A DNA stretch of 64,000 nt. Source: Tupaia tana (lineage: Eukaryota; Chordata; Mammalia; Scandentia; Tupaiidae). A program made the position numbers and the translations under genes. Where the stretch lies: positions 33,599,377-33,663,376 of the forward strand of contig JAKSZU010000016.1 in NCBI GenBank assembly GCA_026018925.1. Direction: 5' to 3'. The notes beneath the pieces were generated by a model. That model saw nothing but the letters and a program-made list of their open reading frames with translations, made no database searches and had not been told where the DNA came from. Shown in pieces: positions 46,971 through 57,413 of the stretch (the first letter of the stretch is position 1; the number at the start of each line of letters is the position of its first letter).

Positions 46971-47376
46971 AAAACCTGTGAACCTGGAAGATAATTTATA
47001 TGAAATTAACCAGCTGCAGAGAATAAAGTGAAAAGAGTAAAGAAAGCCTACAGGATTTTTTGGAATACACTCAAGCAAAAGAATATTTGCATTATGAGAA
47101 TCCCAAAATGAGCAAATAAAAAGAAAGTTTAGTTAAATAAATAATAGCTGAAAAATTCTCAAATCTTTGGAAGGGTGTCGAGATCTAGATTAAAGAGGAT
47201 AAAAGATATGCAAACAAGAAAACCCAATGATTATACTGAGATGCATAATTAAGTTAACAAACGTAAAAAAAAAAAAAGGATTTTGAAAACAGTAAAGGAA
47301 AAACTGACTCTTCCTATACAAGGGAATAACCATCAAGCTATCAGTGAGATCAGTGGGATTTCTCAGCATAAATCAT

Positions 47377-47644
47377 GCTTTTTTTTTTCTTTTTTTAGAG
47401 GTTTCTGCTATAGGGCATGTGCACTCACCAGACAGAGACAGACAGAGAGACAGAAAGTGAGAAATCACCCCCGCCAAGGGAGGATGGCCACACCACAATC
47501 CCTTCTCCTCCATTCTCCTCTAGGGATCTTGGGCAGGCACGCACACGCGCCCGGAGTGAGTTTTAAGCCACCGGGTCTGGGACGCGAACCGCGGTTGACA
47601 ACATGGGAGTCCAGCAACATAGTCATTATGCTAACTGCTTGTCC
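47377..47644 (-). mobile_element. SINE form A, young, in HAL1
   Basis: T-run, agaggtttctgctatagggc, body, head ending AACTGCTTGTCC. Perfect 13-bp TSD cagcataaatcat at 47364-47376 and 47645-47657. Confidence 0.95.
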
Positions 47645-48200
47645 CAGCATAAATCATCTTTCAAGCCAGGAGAGTATGAAAGAATATATTGAAAATGCTG
47701 TAAGAAAAAAAATAGTATTTTACAACAAAGAATACTATACTTGACAAGTATAGTGTACTTTTTCTTCAGAAATGAAAGAAAGATAGAGTGTTTCAGACAA
47801 ACAAAAGTGATGGAGTTCAGCATCATTAGATCCACTTTGCAAGAAATATTAAATACTGTTCTTCAAATTAAAATGAAAAGATACTAATTGGTAATGTGAA
47901 AACATGTAAAAGCATAAAATTCAAAAGAAAAGGTAAATTTATAGTCAAATACAAAGCACTTTAAATACTGTAATGGTGGTACATAAATCACTTTTAACTA
48001 TAGTATAAAAGCTAAAACACAAACATTGATAATAATGTAGATACAGTAATTTGTTAATGTATAGACAGTGTAAAAAGATGTAAATTGTGACATTAATAAC
48101 AAAACTCTGGGGGAAGAAGTGTGAAGATTTGTGTGTGATTGAAATTAAACTTAAAATAGACTATAAAAATTATAAGTGACCAGCAGTCAATGAAATTAGA

Positions 48201-48202
<2 letters not shown>

Positions 48203-48239
<37 letters not shown>

Positions 48240-48257
48240 CATACATATATATATATC
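48203..48257. repeat. (CA)n(TA)n microsatellite
   Basis: Compound repeat; a second TG/TA tract lies at 48302-48365. Confidence 0.95.
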
Positions 48258-48384
48258 TTTGGTGAAAAATAGATCTTTGGTGAAACATTTTTCTAAAGCA
48301 AATTATATATATGTGTGTGTGTGTGTATGTGTGTATATACATAATTACATATACATAATGCACATATATATTAGCAAGCGAAAG

Positions 48385-49290
48385 AGAGAGATTCCCATAT
48401 TTATTGCAGAATTACTCACCATAGCCATAATATGTAAACAATCGAAGTGTCCATACATAGTTGAAAGATGAATGAATAAAGAAAATATGATAGCATGTGT
48501 TTTTCCTCCAGGGTCATCTATATTATCACAAATGGCACAATTTCCTTTTTTAAGGGCTAAATAATATTCCATTATCACAATGGGAAAATAATTAACCCTT
48601 AAGAAAAAAAAAGGAACAAAAAAATGCTAGGTAGTGATGTGACTGGACCCACATGAGAATGGTCCTGGGTTCACATCCTGCAGCCTTCCTGAACACAACA
48701 GACATGTGCATTCTGGGTTGAGTCTGGGAGGTGGATCATGGTATGGAAACTTTGTTGAAGGTGTCTGCCTCTCTCCCTCTCTCTCTCTAATGGAAGAAAT
48801 ACTGTTTTAAAAAAGAAGGATATTTTTCCATTAGTGATAATGTAGATGAACCTGGGGGACACTATGCTAAATGAAATAAGCCAGGCACAGAAAGACAAGC
48901 ACTGCATGATCTCACTTGCATATGAAATCTTAAAAGCAGAGAGTAGAATAGCATTTACTAAGGATTGGGGATTGGAGGAGATGAGGGAAATGAGAAGATG
49001 TTAGCCAAAGAGTACAAAGTTCTAGTTAGTAGAAATAAGTTCTGGAGATCTAATGAGTGACATGGTGACTATATTAATAATATTATATCGTACACTTAAA
49101 ATTTGCCAAGATAAGAGATTGTAAGTGCTCTCCCCACACACGCACACAAATATCATAACCATGTGAATATATGTCGATTAGCTGGCTTGTGGTAAGCATT
49201 TCACAATGTATATGTATTGTAAAATAGCATTAATTGCACACTTCAAATATATATTTTTTGTTTGTGAAATCTACCTCAATAGAGCTAAAA
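48385..49290 (+). mobile_element. L1MA-type 3' end, rearranged
   Basis: Three blocks. 48390-48490 is forward ('tttattgcagaattactcac', 'gtgtccatacatagttgaa'). 48508-48582 is inverted (reads as 'atggaatattatttagccc' on minus). 48833-49285 is forward ('gtagatgaacctgggggaca', 'gcatgatctcacttgcatat', 'tctggagatctaatgagtga', 'ttcacaatgtatatgtattg', 'tctacctcaatagagct'), the full L1MA-like tail. A form E SINE sits between blocks two and three. Confidence 0.8.
48612..48832 (+). mobile_element. SINE form E (older family)
   Basis: 'gctaggtagtgatgtgactg', 'gacccacatgagaatggtcc', 'gggttcacatcctgcagcct' and a CT tract, then an A-rich end. It lies inside the L1 3' end. Confidence 0.6.
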
Positions 49291-49323
49291 AAAATTGGCC
49301 CAAAATCAAAATGGCGAACAACA

Positions 49324-49586
49324 GGGAACCAGCAGTTAGCGTAATGGCTATGTCGCTGGACTCCCACGTAGTCGACCGCAGTTCGCGTCTCGGACCCGGT
49401 GGCTTACAACTCACGCCAGACGCGTGTGCGTGCGTGCCCAAGATCCCGAGAGGAGAATGGAGGCGAAGGGATTGCGGCGTGACCATCCCCCCTGGGGGGT
49501 GATTTCTCGCTTTCTGTCTCTATGTCTCTCTCTGTCTGTCTGGCGAGCGCACGCGCCCTATAGCAAAAAAACTCTCCAAAAAAAAA
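49324..49586 (+). mobile_element. SINE form A, young
   Basis: gggaaccagcagttagcgta through GCGAGCGCACGCGCCCTATA and A-tail. Perfect TSD atggcgaacaaca at 49311-49323 and 49587-49599. Confidence 0.97.
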
Positions 49587-49639
49587 ATGGCGAACAACAC
49601 AAAGCTTATCTCAATCTCAAGAATTTTTAAGAAGAAATT

Positions 49640-49830
49640 GTAGTGGTTACCACTTACTGGGCACTTCATCTATATTAAAATAAGTATCTCCACCTGTAAT
49701 TCTTGCAACAACTCTGGGATATTGACAGATATGATTATTGCCATTTCACAGGCTCGTAGAGGCTTTGTCCCAGGTCCTCCCGAGTTAGAATGAACTTGAG
49801 CCTGATTAGACTCCAGATAGGTTTGACTCT
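49640..49830 (-). mobile_element. MIR
   Basis: 'attcttgcaacaactctggg', 'gattattgccatttcacagg' and 'ctccagatag' follow minus-strand MIR order. Confidence 0.6.
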
Positions 49831-50630
49831 TGTAAATCCTATGTGTTCTGCTTTCCATAAACACCCCTTGCCAGCAAACAGGTGTTGTGAGTTTTTCTTC
49901 TAATATTAAAATAATAATAAACGTTCGTAGTGGGAGCATTGAACTATTTTAATTAAGTGTTTGTCCATTTTACTTTATGAAGAAGGACTATTTGTGGATG
50001 ACCCACATAACAAACAGAAAGGAATTTTGAGTTAATTTTTGCTTCCCTCTTGTGTTGGAGGCTAGTAATAACAATTGCAAAAGCAATACTACAGCTTCCA
50101 GCTTCTATCTCCTTTACCACTCCTTTTTATTCATCTTGTGAATAATTCAATTTCCTCTCCTTCTGAGGGAAGTCTAAATTTGAAAATTTGATATGCTCAC
50201 AAAATATATTTCAGCTCCCTTGAAACTCTCAGTAAAATGTATCTATTTCCTTAAAAGTAACAATTTCAGTGTGTGATAGAAGAAGATTAAATCAATACGA
50301 CACAATGCAATAAACCTTCTTTGTCTGATGTCTTCCATACAAACTGCCTCAAAACAATTTTCAAGCTTAAGTAATACTGTTACTAAGTTATAGGCCGCTC
50401 CCTGAAGGGATCTGAAAGAACATCGTGCCATGATGGACTTCGGTTCTCTTGTAGAATATTAGTCCCTGGTTTATAAAATACAAGCGAATCCTTGCTTTTT
50501 CACATTATTGTGTCTCTGAAAAGTCATGCTCTTTATTACATCATTACGTCGTTTAGAAGGACTTTCTGTTTAAAGAAAATCTTTGGTGAATCATTCTTCT
50601 AAAACAAACACTCCCCAATTTTAACCCTTT
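49831..50630. other. Unassigned sequence
   Basis: No gene or repeat recognised. Confidence 0.4.
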
Positions 50631-50634
50631 ACAG

Positions 50635-50850
50635 ATTCACTTTTATTTCTTACTTTCTTCCATGACTGATAGAGAAAGACAGACAGATATCTCAACATGT
50701 TTGTGCCACAACCCACCCTCAGCTTCTGTCAGCCCCAGATCATGGGTCCAGTGTGTTCCAGGAAGTCTTTAGACATGAACCCAGAACCATCTCGTGAGGG
50801 TCAGTTTCACAAAGTGTTGCATTATTGCTGGGTCACCTTCCAATTCCCTA
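50635..50850 (-). mobile_element. SINE form D (older family)
   Basis: Same layout as 36385: 'tgatagagaaagacagacag', 'gtgccacaacccaccctcag', 'gtgttccaggaagtcttt', 'acatgaacccagaacc', 'attgctgggtcacc'. Confidence 0.65.
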
Positions 50851-51078
50851 CAAGTTCACATTTTGTGCAGCTCATGTTTACTTGAGAAAGGTATAGTATT
50901 TTCATATAAAGGGATTTATATTTAGACTTGGTAACTATTTTTTCTTAGACCGTTAATTTCTTCAGAGTGGTTTTAGGGATAAGTATGGATGCAGTTAGCA
51001 AGGATGTTCAAGGGTGTTCCCTTTACCAATCATCTCTAGTCACTACCAATGGGATTATCATTAAATATTTCTCATGTC

Positions 51079-51333
51079 AGGACTAGCAGATGGTGTAATG
51101 GTTACATCACTGGACTCTCATGTAGCCAATGGCAGTTCAAGTCCCAGACTCAGAAGCTTGAAACTCATGTCAGGCACATGTGCGTGTGTGCCCAAAATCC
51201 TGAGGAGAATGGAGAAGAGATTGTGGCATGGCTGTCCCCCCAAGGAGAGATTTCTCATCTTCTGTCTCCCTGTCTCTCTCTGTCTGTCCGTTGAGCACAT
51301 GTACCCTATAGCAAAAATCTCTTGAAAAAAAAA
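51079..51333 (+). mobile_element. SINE form A, older copy
   Basis: aggactagcagatggtgtaa to CCCTATAGCAAAAATCTCTT plus A10. TSD atttctcatgtc (51067-51078) and attctcatgtc (51334-51344). The body uses GGCACATGTGCGTGTGTGCC paired with GAGCACATGTACCC. Confidence 0.93.
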
Positions 51334-51611
51334 ATTCTCATGTCTAATATAAAAATTGTTGACTAGGGGCCAGCAAGTGGTGTAGTGGTTAAAGAGTTGG
51401 ACTCCTACAGAGCAGACCATGATTCAAGTCCCAGAATAGGTAGCTTGAAACTCATGCCAGGAGTGTGTGCATGCATGCCCAAAATCCTGAGAATAAAATG
51501 GAGGAAAAGGGATTGTAGTATGGCCATCTCACCTGGGAGAGTGACTTCTCACTTTCTCTGGTGAACACATGTACCCTATAGCAAAAACAAACAAACAAAC
51601 AAACAAAAAAT

Positions 51612-51612
<1 letters not shown>

Positions 51613-51650
<38 letters not shown>
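51613..51650. repeat. (CT)n microsatellite
   Basis: About 19 units inside the composite SINE. Confidence 0.95.
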
Positions 51651-51653
<3 letters not shown>

Positions 51654-51687
51654 AATAAAATGGAGGAAAAGGGATTGTAGTATGGCC

Positions 51688-51688
<1 letters not shown>

Positions 51689-51748
<60 letters not shown>

Positions 51749-51749
51749 T
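51689..51749. repeat. (TA)n(CA)n microsatellite
   Basis: Compound tract ending at the downstream TSD. Confidence 0.95.
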
Positions 51750-51760
51750 ATTGCTGACTA

Positions 51761-52150
51761 TACTAAAGTCAAGACGCCCACCTTCACATGTTGGATTTTT
51801 CCTTCTATCTGCATTTTACTGTGACTAAATGTGTCACCATAACCAGTGCCAACTCCTTTCGTTGATTACTACAACTGAAATGTTTAAAACTGGTTTTATT
51901 TCTTGAAGTATGCCCAAGCAAAATTATGCAACAGAGCAGAAAATAGTTGATAAGCTGTTTGTGCCACATAGCCATGACTTGCTTTATAGAAAAGCAGGTG
52001 TAGGTAGTACTCTAGCATAAAGTACAAAGAGTGCTTTGAAGATAGCTTAGTGCAATTGTCCTTTGGTTGAGGAAATTGGTAAGTCTGATACAAGTAGCAA
52101 CTCTAACAGAACAGAGACATTTATGGAGAGAAATCATTAGAACCTAAACT
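51761..52150. other. Unassigned sequence
   Basis: No gene or repeat recognised. Confidence 0.4.
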
Positions 52151-52152
52151 AT

Positions 52153-52345
52153 ATTATCTAATATGGTAGCCACTAACTACATATGGCAACTTAAATTTAA
52201 TTAAAATTAAATAAAACTAAGAATACAGTTCCTCAGTTGTGTTAATCATATTGTAAGTTCTCACTAGATACAGGTGCGTAGTGTCTACCATATTGATAAG
52301 ACAGCTATAGATGATTTCTGTCATCGGAGAAAGTTCTAAAGGACA
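52153..52345 (+). mobile_element. hAT-like nonautonomous DNA transposon relic
   Basis: 'taatatggtagccactaact', 'acatatggcaacttaaattt', 'aattaaataaaactaag' and 'cagttcctcagttgtg' match an old mammalian hAT-type MER element whose exact name I do not assign. Confidence 0.55.
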
Positions 52346-53080
52346 AGCCTGATTTGGAGGACCTAACTTCATATGAAATTTCCTGTCTATGACAAGTTGA
52401 TAACCAAAGGTCGCAAAACCCATGAATAAAAACTCAGCAGGGTTATCCTTACCACTGCAGGGAGTTAATTCTAGTATAGGTAATGAGGGAAGAAGGGGGA
52501 CAAAAGCAGAATTTTAAAATCATGCAGAACCAGAATGGGGAGCTGTGATCCTCTGACACTGAGGCTGACTCTCTTCCCTGCTAGAAATTGGATCCTACAC
52601 AGCTGTGGCTGGATTAAGGCATCAAAACGGAAATCTGGTTTTGTCGTCACTATAGAATATATCACAGTTCAAACTCTTGTGACATCCTTAATCTTAGAAA
52701 TATTAAAAGAAAACAAAAACTCAGCTGATTACTTATAGCATATAAACACTGGGTTATTCTCAAAGTATACACAAAACATCACTATATGATTTTCAAGGCT
52801 ATGTACATATCTATATGGAATAGCTTTGGGTACACATTAAACACAGAAGGGATTTAGGACTATGATCATGAGGGAAACCCAGAAGACAATTTCTCCATCT
52901 CTAATTCCTGAGATGCAATAGTGGATAAAACTAGCAAAGGAAGTATATAAGCAGAAAGTCCAAAATAAGGTAGGTTGTCTCAGTCATATGTACTACCACA
53001 ATGGTTCCATTTAGTAAATTTCATCGTAATTTCCTAAATGGTGCTCTGTTGTTCATAATGAAAAATGCCTCTCTCCAATA
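52346..53080. other. Unassigned sequence
   Basis: No gene or repeat recognised. Confidence 0.4.
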
Positions 53081-53090
53081 TACCCAACAT

Positions 53091-53209
53091 ATTTTATTTT
53101 TATTTAAAATTTTTGCTGTTAAGACATATGTGCTCACAGAGAAAGAGAGGGAAAGATGGCCATGCCACAATCCCTTCTCCTCTATTCTCCTCATGGAATG
53201 TTGGGTACA

Positions 53210-53253
<44 letters not shown>

Positions 53254-53350
53254 AGGTATGCTTTTCAAGCCACCACATCTGAGATTCAAACCATGTAGTC
53301 AGCCATGTGGGATCCAGCCACCTTCACCTCCATGCCCTCTGTTGGCCCTG
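53091..53350 (-). mobile_element. Old SINE form A with internal (CA)n
   Basis: 'tttttgctgttaagacatat', 'atggccatgccacaatccct' and a head ending 'ctctgttggccc'. TSD tacccaacat / tacccagcat. An (AC)n of about 42 bp (53210-53252) replaces the middle of the body, likely grown from its CACACGCAC-type motif. Confidence 0.82.
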
Positions 53351-53364
53351 TACCCAGCATCTTA

Positions 53365-54090
53365 CTCTCCAGGGGGAAAAAAAAAAAAATCTACCAGGCT
53401 CATCCAACCTGTGTGCGGTAGGCCCTGTAAATAGGAAGTGGTATGTTTGGAGACGGACATTACTCAGCGTCAAATGTGTCAATAGCACACATTTGAAAAC
53501 ACGTGGAGCCTTTCGAAACTGTAAGTCACGGGATGAATTTGCATGCTGGAGTTAATAGTCATGCTTCAGCTATTTGTGAGCCATACATGAAGGAAAATTT
53601 GTCCTTTTGTGGAGATTGGGAGCAAAAACCAGTCCCTTGGGACTCTAGTAACTCTGCTCAACTAGGCTGCATCTGCATTAAGTTTACTACATGATCTCAA
53701 TTTGCCCATTTAGGAAATTCAGCAAGTAGATACTGTCAACCCTGTTCCATTGAGGGAGCAGCTGAGAAGACTATATGCTGTAGTAGTGATTTAAGACAAA
53801 GTATTTGAAGGGATTTTTTTCATACATCTCCTATGAATTTTTCCTCTCAAATATCAGGCATGTACTTTATTGGCTCTTATTTGAAAACACCACATAGAAA
53901 AAAAAAAAGTCCCTAAACTATTTGAATGTTATTTTAACTGCCTTTGCCTGTCTTCTATCTTTTCTTTGACTTTTCAAAAACCAAACTCTTACAAGTGCCT
54001 CTAAGGATTTTGAGTTTATTAGGATAATCAAAGATAGGGTAGCTTCATATTTGCATTCCAAATTTGTCACCAACTAAATTAGCTGATATA
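53365..54090. other. Unassigned sequence
   Basis: No repeat recognised. 53400-53700 has several CpGs and even composition, so it is a weak candidate for conserved noncoding DNA. Confidence 0.35.
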
Positions 54091-54096
54091 TCACTT

Positions 54097-54333
54097 GTTT
54101 TTGTTATTTTTTATTGTCAAAAATCACGTTCACTCACCAAAAGAGAGAGAGAGGGAAGGCGCCCCCCAAAAGGGTGTGGTCATGCTGAAATCCATTGATC
54201 TCCATTTCTCCTTCTAGTCATGATTTAAGAACTCAGTGTGGTTTTCAAGCCTCCAGGACTAGAATAGCTAGTTGGTCATATGGGACCCAGCTCCCTATGC
54301 ATAATGCTTAACCACTGCAATTCAGGGCCAGCC
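54097..54333 (-). mobile_element. Old SINE form A relative
   Basis: 'cgttcactcaccaaaagaga', 'gcccccaaaagggtgtgg' type body and a head with 'gcttaaccactgcaattcag' ending GGGCCAGCCC. Diverged. Confidence 0.65.
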
Positions 54334-54414
54334 CTTCATTGGTTTTTAAATGAGCCTTAAAATATTCCCATTGGAGTACATATTCTGGATATCCTAACAT
54401 ATGTCCAACCTCAG

Positions 54415-54660
54415 TGACAGCGATAGAGTGCGGCTATGTGATAGAGTGCTGCTATGTGATATTGAAGCCATGTGAGACGGCCAAGTTCAGTTCCCAAGTA
54501 GACCTAGACCTGAACACACGGGTATGCCTGTGTGCATCCAGGAGGCTACCTGGCTAGAAGACTGAGAGAGAGATTAAAAGATAGTGAGACTCAGTTAAGG
54601 GTACTTGGCTTTTACTCTCTGTTATGAAAGAAATATAATCAATAAAATGGAATAAAATAA
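54415..54660 (+). mobile_element. SINE form E (older family)
   Basis: 'gatagagtgctgctatgtga', 'gaagccatgtgagacggcca', 'gttcagttcccaagtagacc', 'aggctacctggctagaaga' and an (AATAAA)-rich tail. A 21-22-bp direct repeat (gatagagtgcggctatgt / gatagagtgctgctatgt) is in the head. Confidence 0.65.
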
Positions 54661-54666
54661 ATAAAT

Positions 54667-54795
54667 TACTGGGGTCTTCAATAAGTTCATGGAGAATGCA
54701 TAGTATGAAAGACTAAATATGGATTTCAAAATTTTTGCACCAAATAAGCTTGTACTTTGATTCCATTTTTCAAGGAACTTTTTGAAGTCTCCATA
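54667..54795 (+). mobile_element. MITE (mariner-like), complete
   Basis: 129 bp with terminal inverted repeats: left 'ctggggtcttcaataagttc', right end reading 'tggagacttcaaaaagttcc' on minus, flanked by TA on both sides. No coding capacity. Same family as 56419 and 62371. Confidence 0.8.
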
Positions 54796-54828
54796 CATAC
54801 CCAAATATTTATTAAAATTTTCCTTTAA

Positions 54829-55100
54829 GGGAACCAGAAGTTAGCATAATGGCTATGTCGCTGGACTCCCATGTAGTCGACCGCGGTTCGCGTCCCGGAA
54901 CCGGTGGCTTAAAACTCATGCCGGGCACGTGTGCGTGCGTGCCCAAGATCCCGGGAGGAGAATGGAGGAGAAGGGATTGCGGCATGACCATCCCCCCTGG
55001 GGGGTGATTTCTCGCTTTCTGTCTCTATGTCTCTCTCTGTCTGTCTGGCGAGTGCACGCACCCTATAGCGAAACCTCTCCAAAAAAAAAAAAAAAAAATT
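54829..55100 (+). mobile_element. SINE form A, young
   Basis: gggaaccagaagttagcata with box B GGTTCGCGTCC and body through CCCTATAGCGAAACCTCTCC plus A18. TSD ttttcctttaa / tttttctttaa. Confidence 0.95.
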
Positions 55101-55111
55101 TTTTTCTTTAA

Positions 55112-55515
55112 AACATTATTATACAAAAACAGACCCTCAAACTGGCTTAAGAGAAAATAATTTATTACGAAAATGTCAATCTATCGTTAAGCTCCTGAGA
55201 ATGAGAATGCAAGTGAACCTTAGAGAAAACTAGAACCAGGAGCCAGAATGAGATCAGTGCTCTGTCTCTGCCATTCCTCCTGGCTCATATCTGCATATCT
55301 TGTTTGTTTTCTGTTTTGTTCTGCAGAACCACATGTCAGGAAACATGGCTAACAACATCTCTAGAGCTTTCTAACTCACAGTTGAAGTCACAAGACAAAT
55401 AGCAAACTACCTTTCTTCTATTTCAATCAGAATACCCCAAGGAAGAAACATTGCTCCAAAGATGGAAGCTGTTCCATCTTTGCACAAGTCAACTCCAGAT
55501 ATGAATCAGGATCAT
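55112..55515. other. Unassigned sequence
   Basis: No gene or repeat recognised. Confidence 0.4.
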
Positions 55516-55529
55516 CTTATTATTGTTAT

Positions 55530-55788
55530 TTATTTTTTAGGTTTTGCCATAGGGTACATATGCTCGCTGGAGCGAGAGAGAAAGAGACAGAGAGAGGGAA
55601 AGTGAGAAATCACCTCCAAGGAGGGCTAGTCATGCCCTGATCCCTTCTCTTTTCTTATCCTCTTAGGATTTTGGGCATACACATACATGTGTCTAGCATT
55701 ATTTTCAAGCTGCTGGGTCTGGGACTCTAACCATGGTCCTGCCTGTGGGAGTCCAGCACCTTAACCACCACACCACTTCCCAGCTCCC
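55530..55788 (-). mobile_element. SINE form A, older copy
   Basis: 'ggttttgccatagggtacat', purine-rich stretch, 'gggaaagtgagaaatcacct', 'ttcaagctgctgggtctggg', head ending 'caccacttcccagctcccc'. Confidence 0.85.
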
Positions 55789-55955
55789 CACTTGTTATCT
55801 TAAGGAAGATTCATTAGCTCAATAAAGAGAGCAAAATAATAAATGTTTTGAATGAGCTTCTATAGCCATATCCAAGATTGAAAGATAAACAAGTAAATGT
55901 AGGCACATTATCATTAAAATAAGCCAGAAAGGTAATGAACATAAGAAACTATTCT

Positions 55956-56124
55956 CTTTTTTTTAGAATTATTTATTTAATTTTATTTATTTGTTCATTT
56001 ATTTTAATTTGACAAGAAAGAGACAGAGAAAGTGAGAAAGCAAACCGACAGGTCTGGAACTCAAACTGTGGTTGGCGATGTGGGAGTGTCTAGTGCCTTA
56101 ACTACCATGCCACCTGCTTGTCCC
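55956..56124 (-). mobile_element. SINE form B
   Basis: TTATTTAATTTTATTTATTTG-type tail, 'attttaatttgacaagaaag', head ending 'ccacctgcttgtcc'. TSD ataagaaactattct (55941) / caagaaactattctt (56125). Confidence 0.9.
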
Positions 56125-56129
56125 CAAGA

Positions 56130-56415
56130 AACTATTCTTGAACAACTAAATATCAAAAATTGACCTAGTCTGCATAAATTAAGCCTTAATAAAGTTTTCT
56201 GACTGTTCCTTAGGACTATTAACATTAACTCTTTTCAGTCTTCAGCCTAACATGCATTCAACGCTATCTGACTGCTCCTTTTCGAATTGCCAGTACTCAT
56301 TCATCCATCAGCAATGTAATCACTTCAAATAATAATAAGAGATGGTTTACTTGGCATATATACAGAATTACTTACAATTTAATAGAAGACCAATTTAGTA
56401 ATATGCTTTGGGAAA
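56130..56415. other. Unassigned sequence
   Basis: No gene or repeat recognised. Confidence 0.4.
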
Positions 56416-56418
56416 TAT

Positions 56419-56768
56419 GAGGGGTCTCCAAAGGGTTCATGGAAAAGGAGTATTAGGAGAAAATTATGCATAGCTTTCAAACATTTTTTGCACCAAAATA
56501 AACTTGTACTTAAATTCCACTTTTCTACAAACATTTCTTAATGGCCAGAGAGAGAGGAAGAGAGAGAAAAACACCAAAATCCTTTCTCTTTCATTTCTCC
56601 ATCCTATCAAGATATTGGGCATCCATGCACATGTGCCTGGTATGTTTTTTAAGCCATCAAGGCTTAGACTCAAAGTGTGGCTGACCATGTGAAATACAGC
56701 TTCCTTAACCCCTAGGTAAGGGGACACGGTGATTTTTTTCCACAAGCTCTTTGAAGTCTTCTTGTAGA
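56419..56768 (+). mobile_element. MITE (mariner-like) split by a SINE
   Basis: Left part 56419-56530 ('ggggtctccaaagggttcat', 'tttttgcaccaaaataaact') and right part 56734-56768 ('tccacaagctctttgaagtc') enclose a SINE. Together they match the complete copy at 54667. Confidence 0.75.
56531..56733 (-). mobile_element. Old SINE inside the MITE
   Basis: 'aatggccagagagagaggaa', 'catttctccatcctatcaag', 'ttttttaagccatcaaggct', 'gtggctgaccatgtgaaata'. TSD about tttctacaaac / tttccacaagc, taken from MITE sequence. Confidence 0.72.
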
Positions 56769-57026
56769 GCCACGGAATAAGAACTTAAAGAGCCTGTTTT
56801 TATTCTGAATTCAATCTGAACAAATGTAAGAGAAACATTTTTTATATTATTCTTCTGTAAGATACCCTCAAATGTGAACCACCAGTATCAAAGTCACCAT
56901 ATGCACTTTATCCACCATATTCTTTATTTTTCAAGTTTTGTAGAAAGAGATTTTTTGTTTGCCTCTATGTTTTCTTATTTTCCATTAACTTGATCAATTC
57001 AATTCTGTCAGGGACTTTGAACTCTT

Positions 57027-57299
57027 TTTATGTTTTTTTTTTTTATTTATTTTTGGAGAGTATTTTGCTATAGGGCGTGTGCGCTCACCAGAAAGAGAGA
57101 CAGATAGATAGAAAGCAAGAAATCACCCCCCAGGGGGGATGGCCACGCCACAATCCCTTCTCCTCCATTCTTCCCTCGGGATCTTGGGCACGCATGCACA
57201 TGTGCCCAGTGTGAGTTTAAGCCACCGGGTCTGGGACTCGAACCACGGTCGGCTACATGGGAGTTCAGTGACATAGCCATTACGCTAACTGCTGGTCCC
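57027..57299 (-). mobile_element. SINE form A, young
   Basis: 'ggagagtattttgctatagg', GCGTGTGCGCTC, body, head ending TAACTGCTGGTCCC. Perfect TSD ggactttgaactctt at 57012-57026 and 57304-57318. Confidence 0.96.
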
Positions 57300-57413
57300 T
57301 CATGGACTTTGAACTCTTAAAAATATATTTCTTATCAGGACTTGAGATAAAAAGCATAGCCACTGAGCAAACAGGTTTTTTTTGTTTGTTTGTTTTGGGG
57401 GGTTGCTGCTGTT

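Larger units (their letters stand above)
45480..48180 (+). mobile_element. HAL1 (half-LINE), two SINEs nested
   Basis: HAL1 is an ancient L1 relative that keeps ORF1 only. A 5' C/T-rich region with repeated 'cagacccactgac'-type phrases leads into ORF1 relics ('attcaaaataattgtttata', 'agctacaagagaacacacat', 'aaatcattaaaaaagaacc') and after the SINEs the ORF1 C-terminus ('aatactatacttgacaag', 'ccactttgcaagaaatatta'). The diagnostic 3' UTR follows ('tgtaatggtggtacataaat', 'aaaaagatgtaaattgtgac', 'ttaaaatagactataaaaat'). Many stops; inactive. The extent at the 5' side is estimated. Confidence 0.85.
51366..51749 (+). mobile_element. SINE form A, composite with duplicated body piece
   Basis: A normal SINE (51366-51605) is followed by (CT)n, an exact 41-bp second copy of its own body (51649-51689 = 51487-51527), and (TA)n(CA)n. 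All of this lies between TSDs attgttgacta (51355-51365) and attgctgacta (51750-51760). Confidence 0.93.

Noticed and set aside
48203-48365. Repeated units resembling an array (CRISPR-like spacing)
   Set aside because: Simple CA/TA/TG dinucleotide repeats with no direct repeat-spacer structure.
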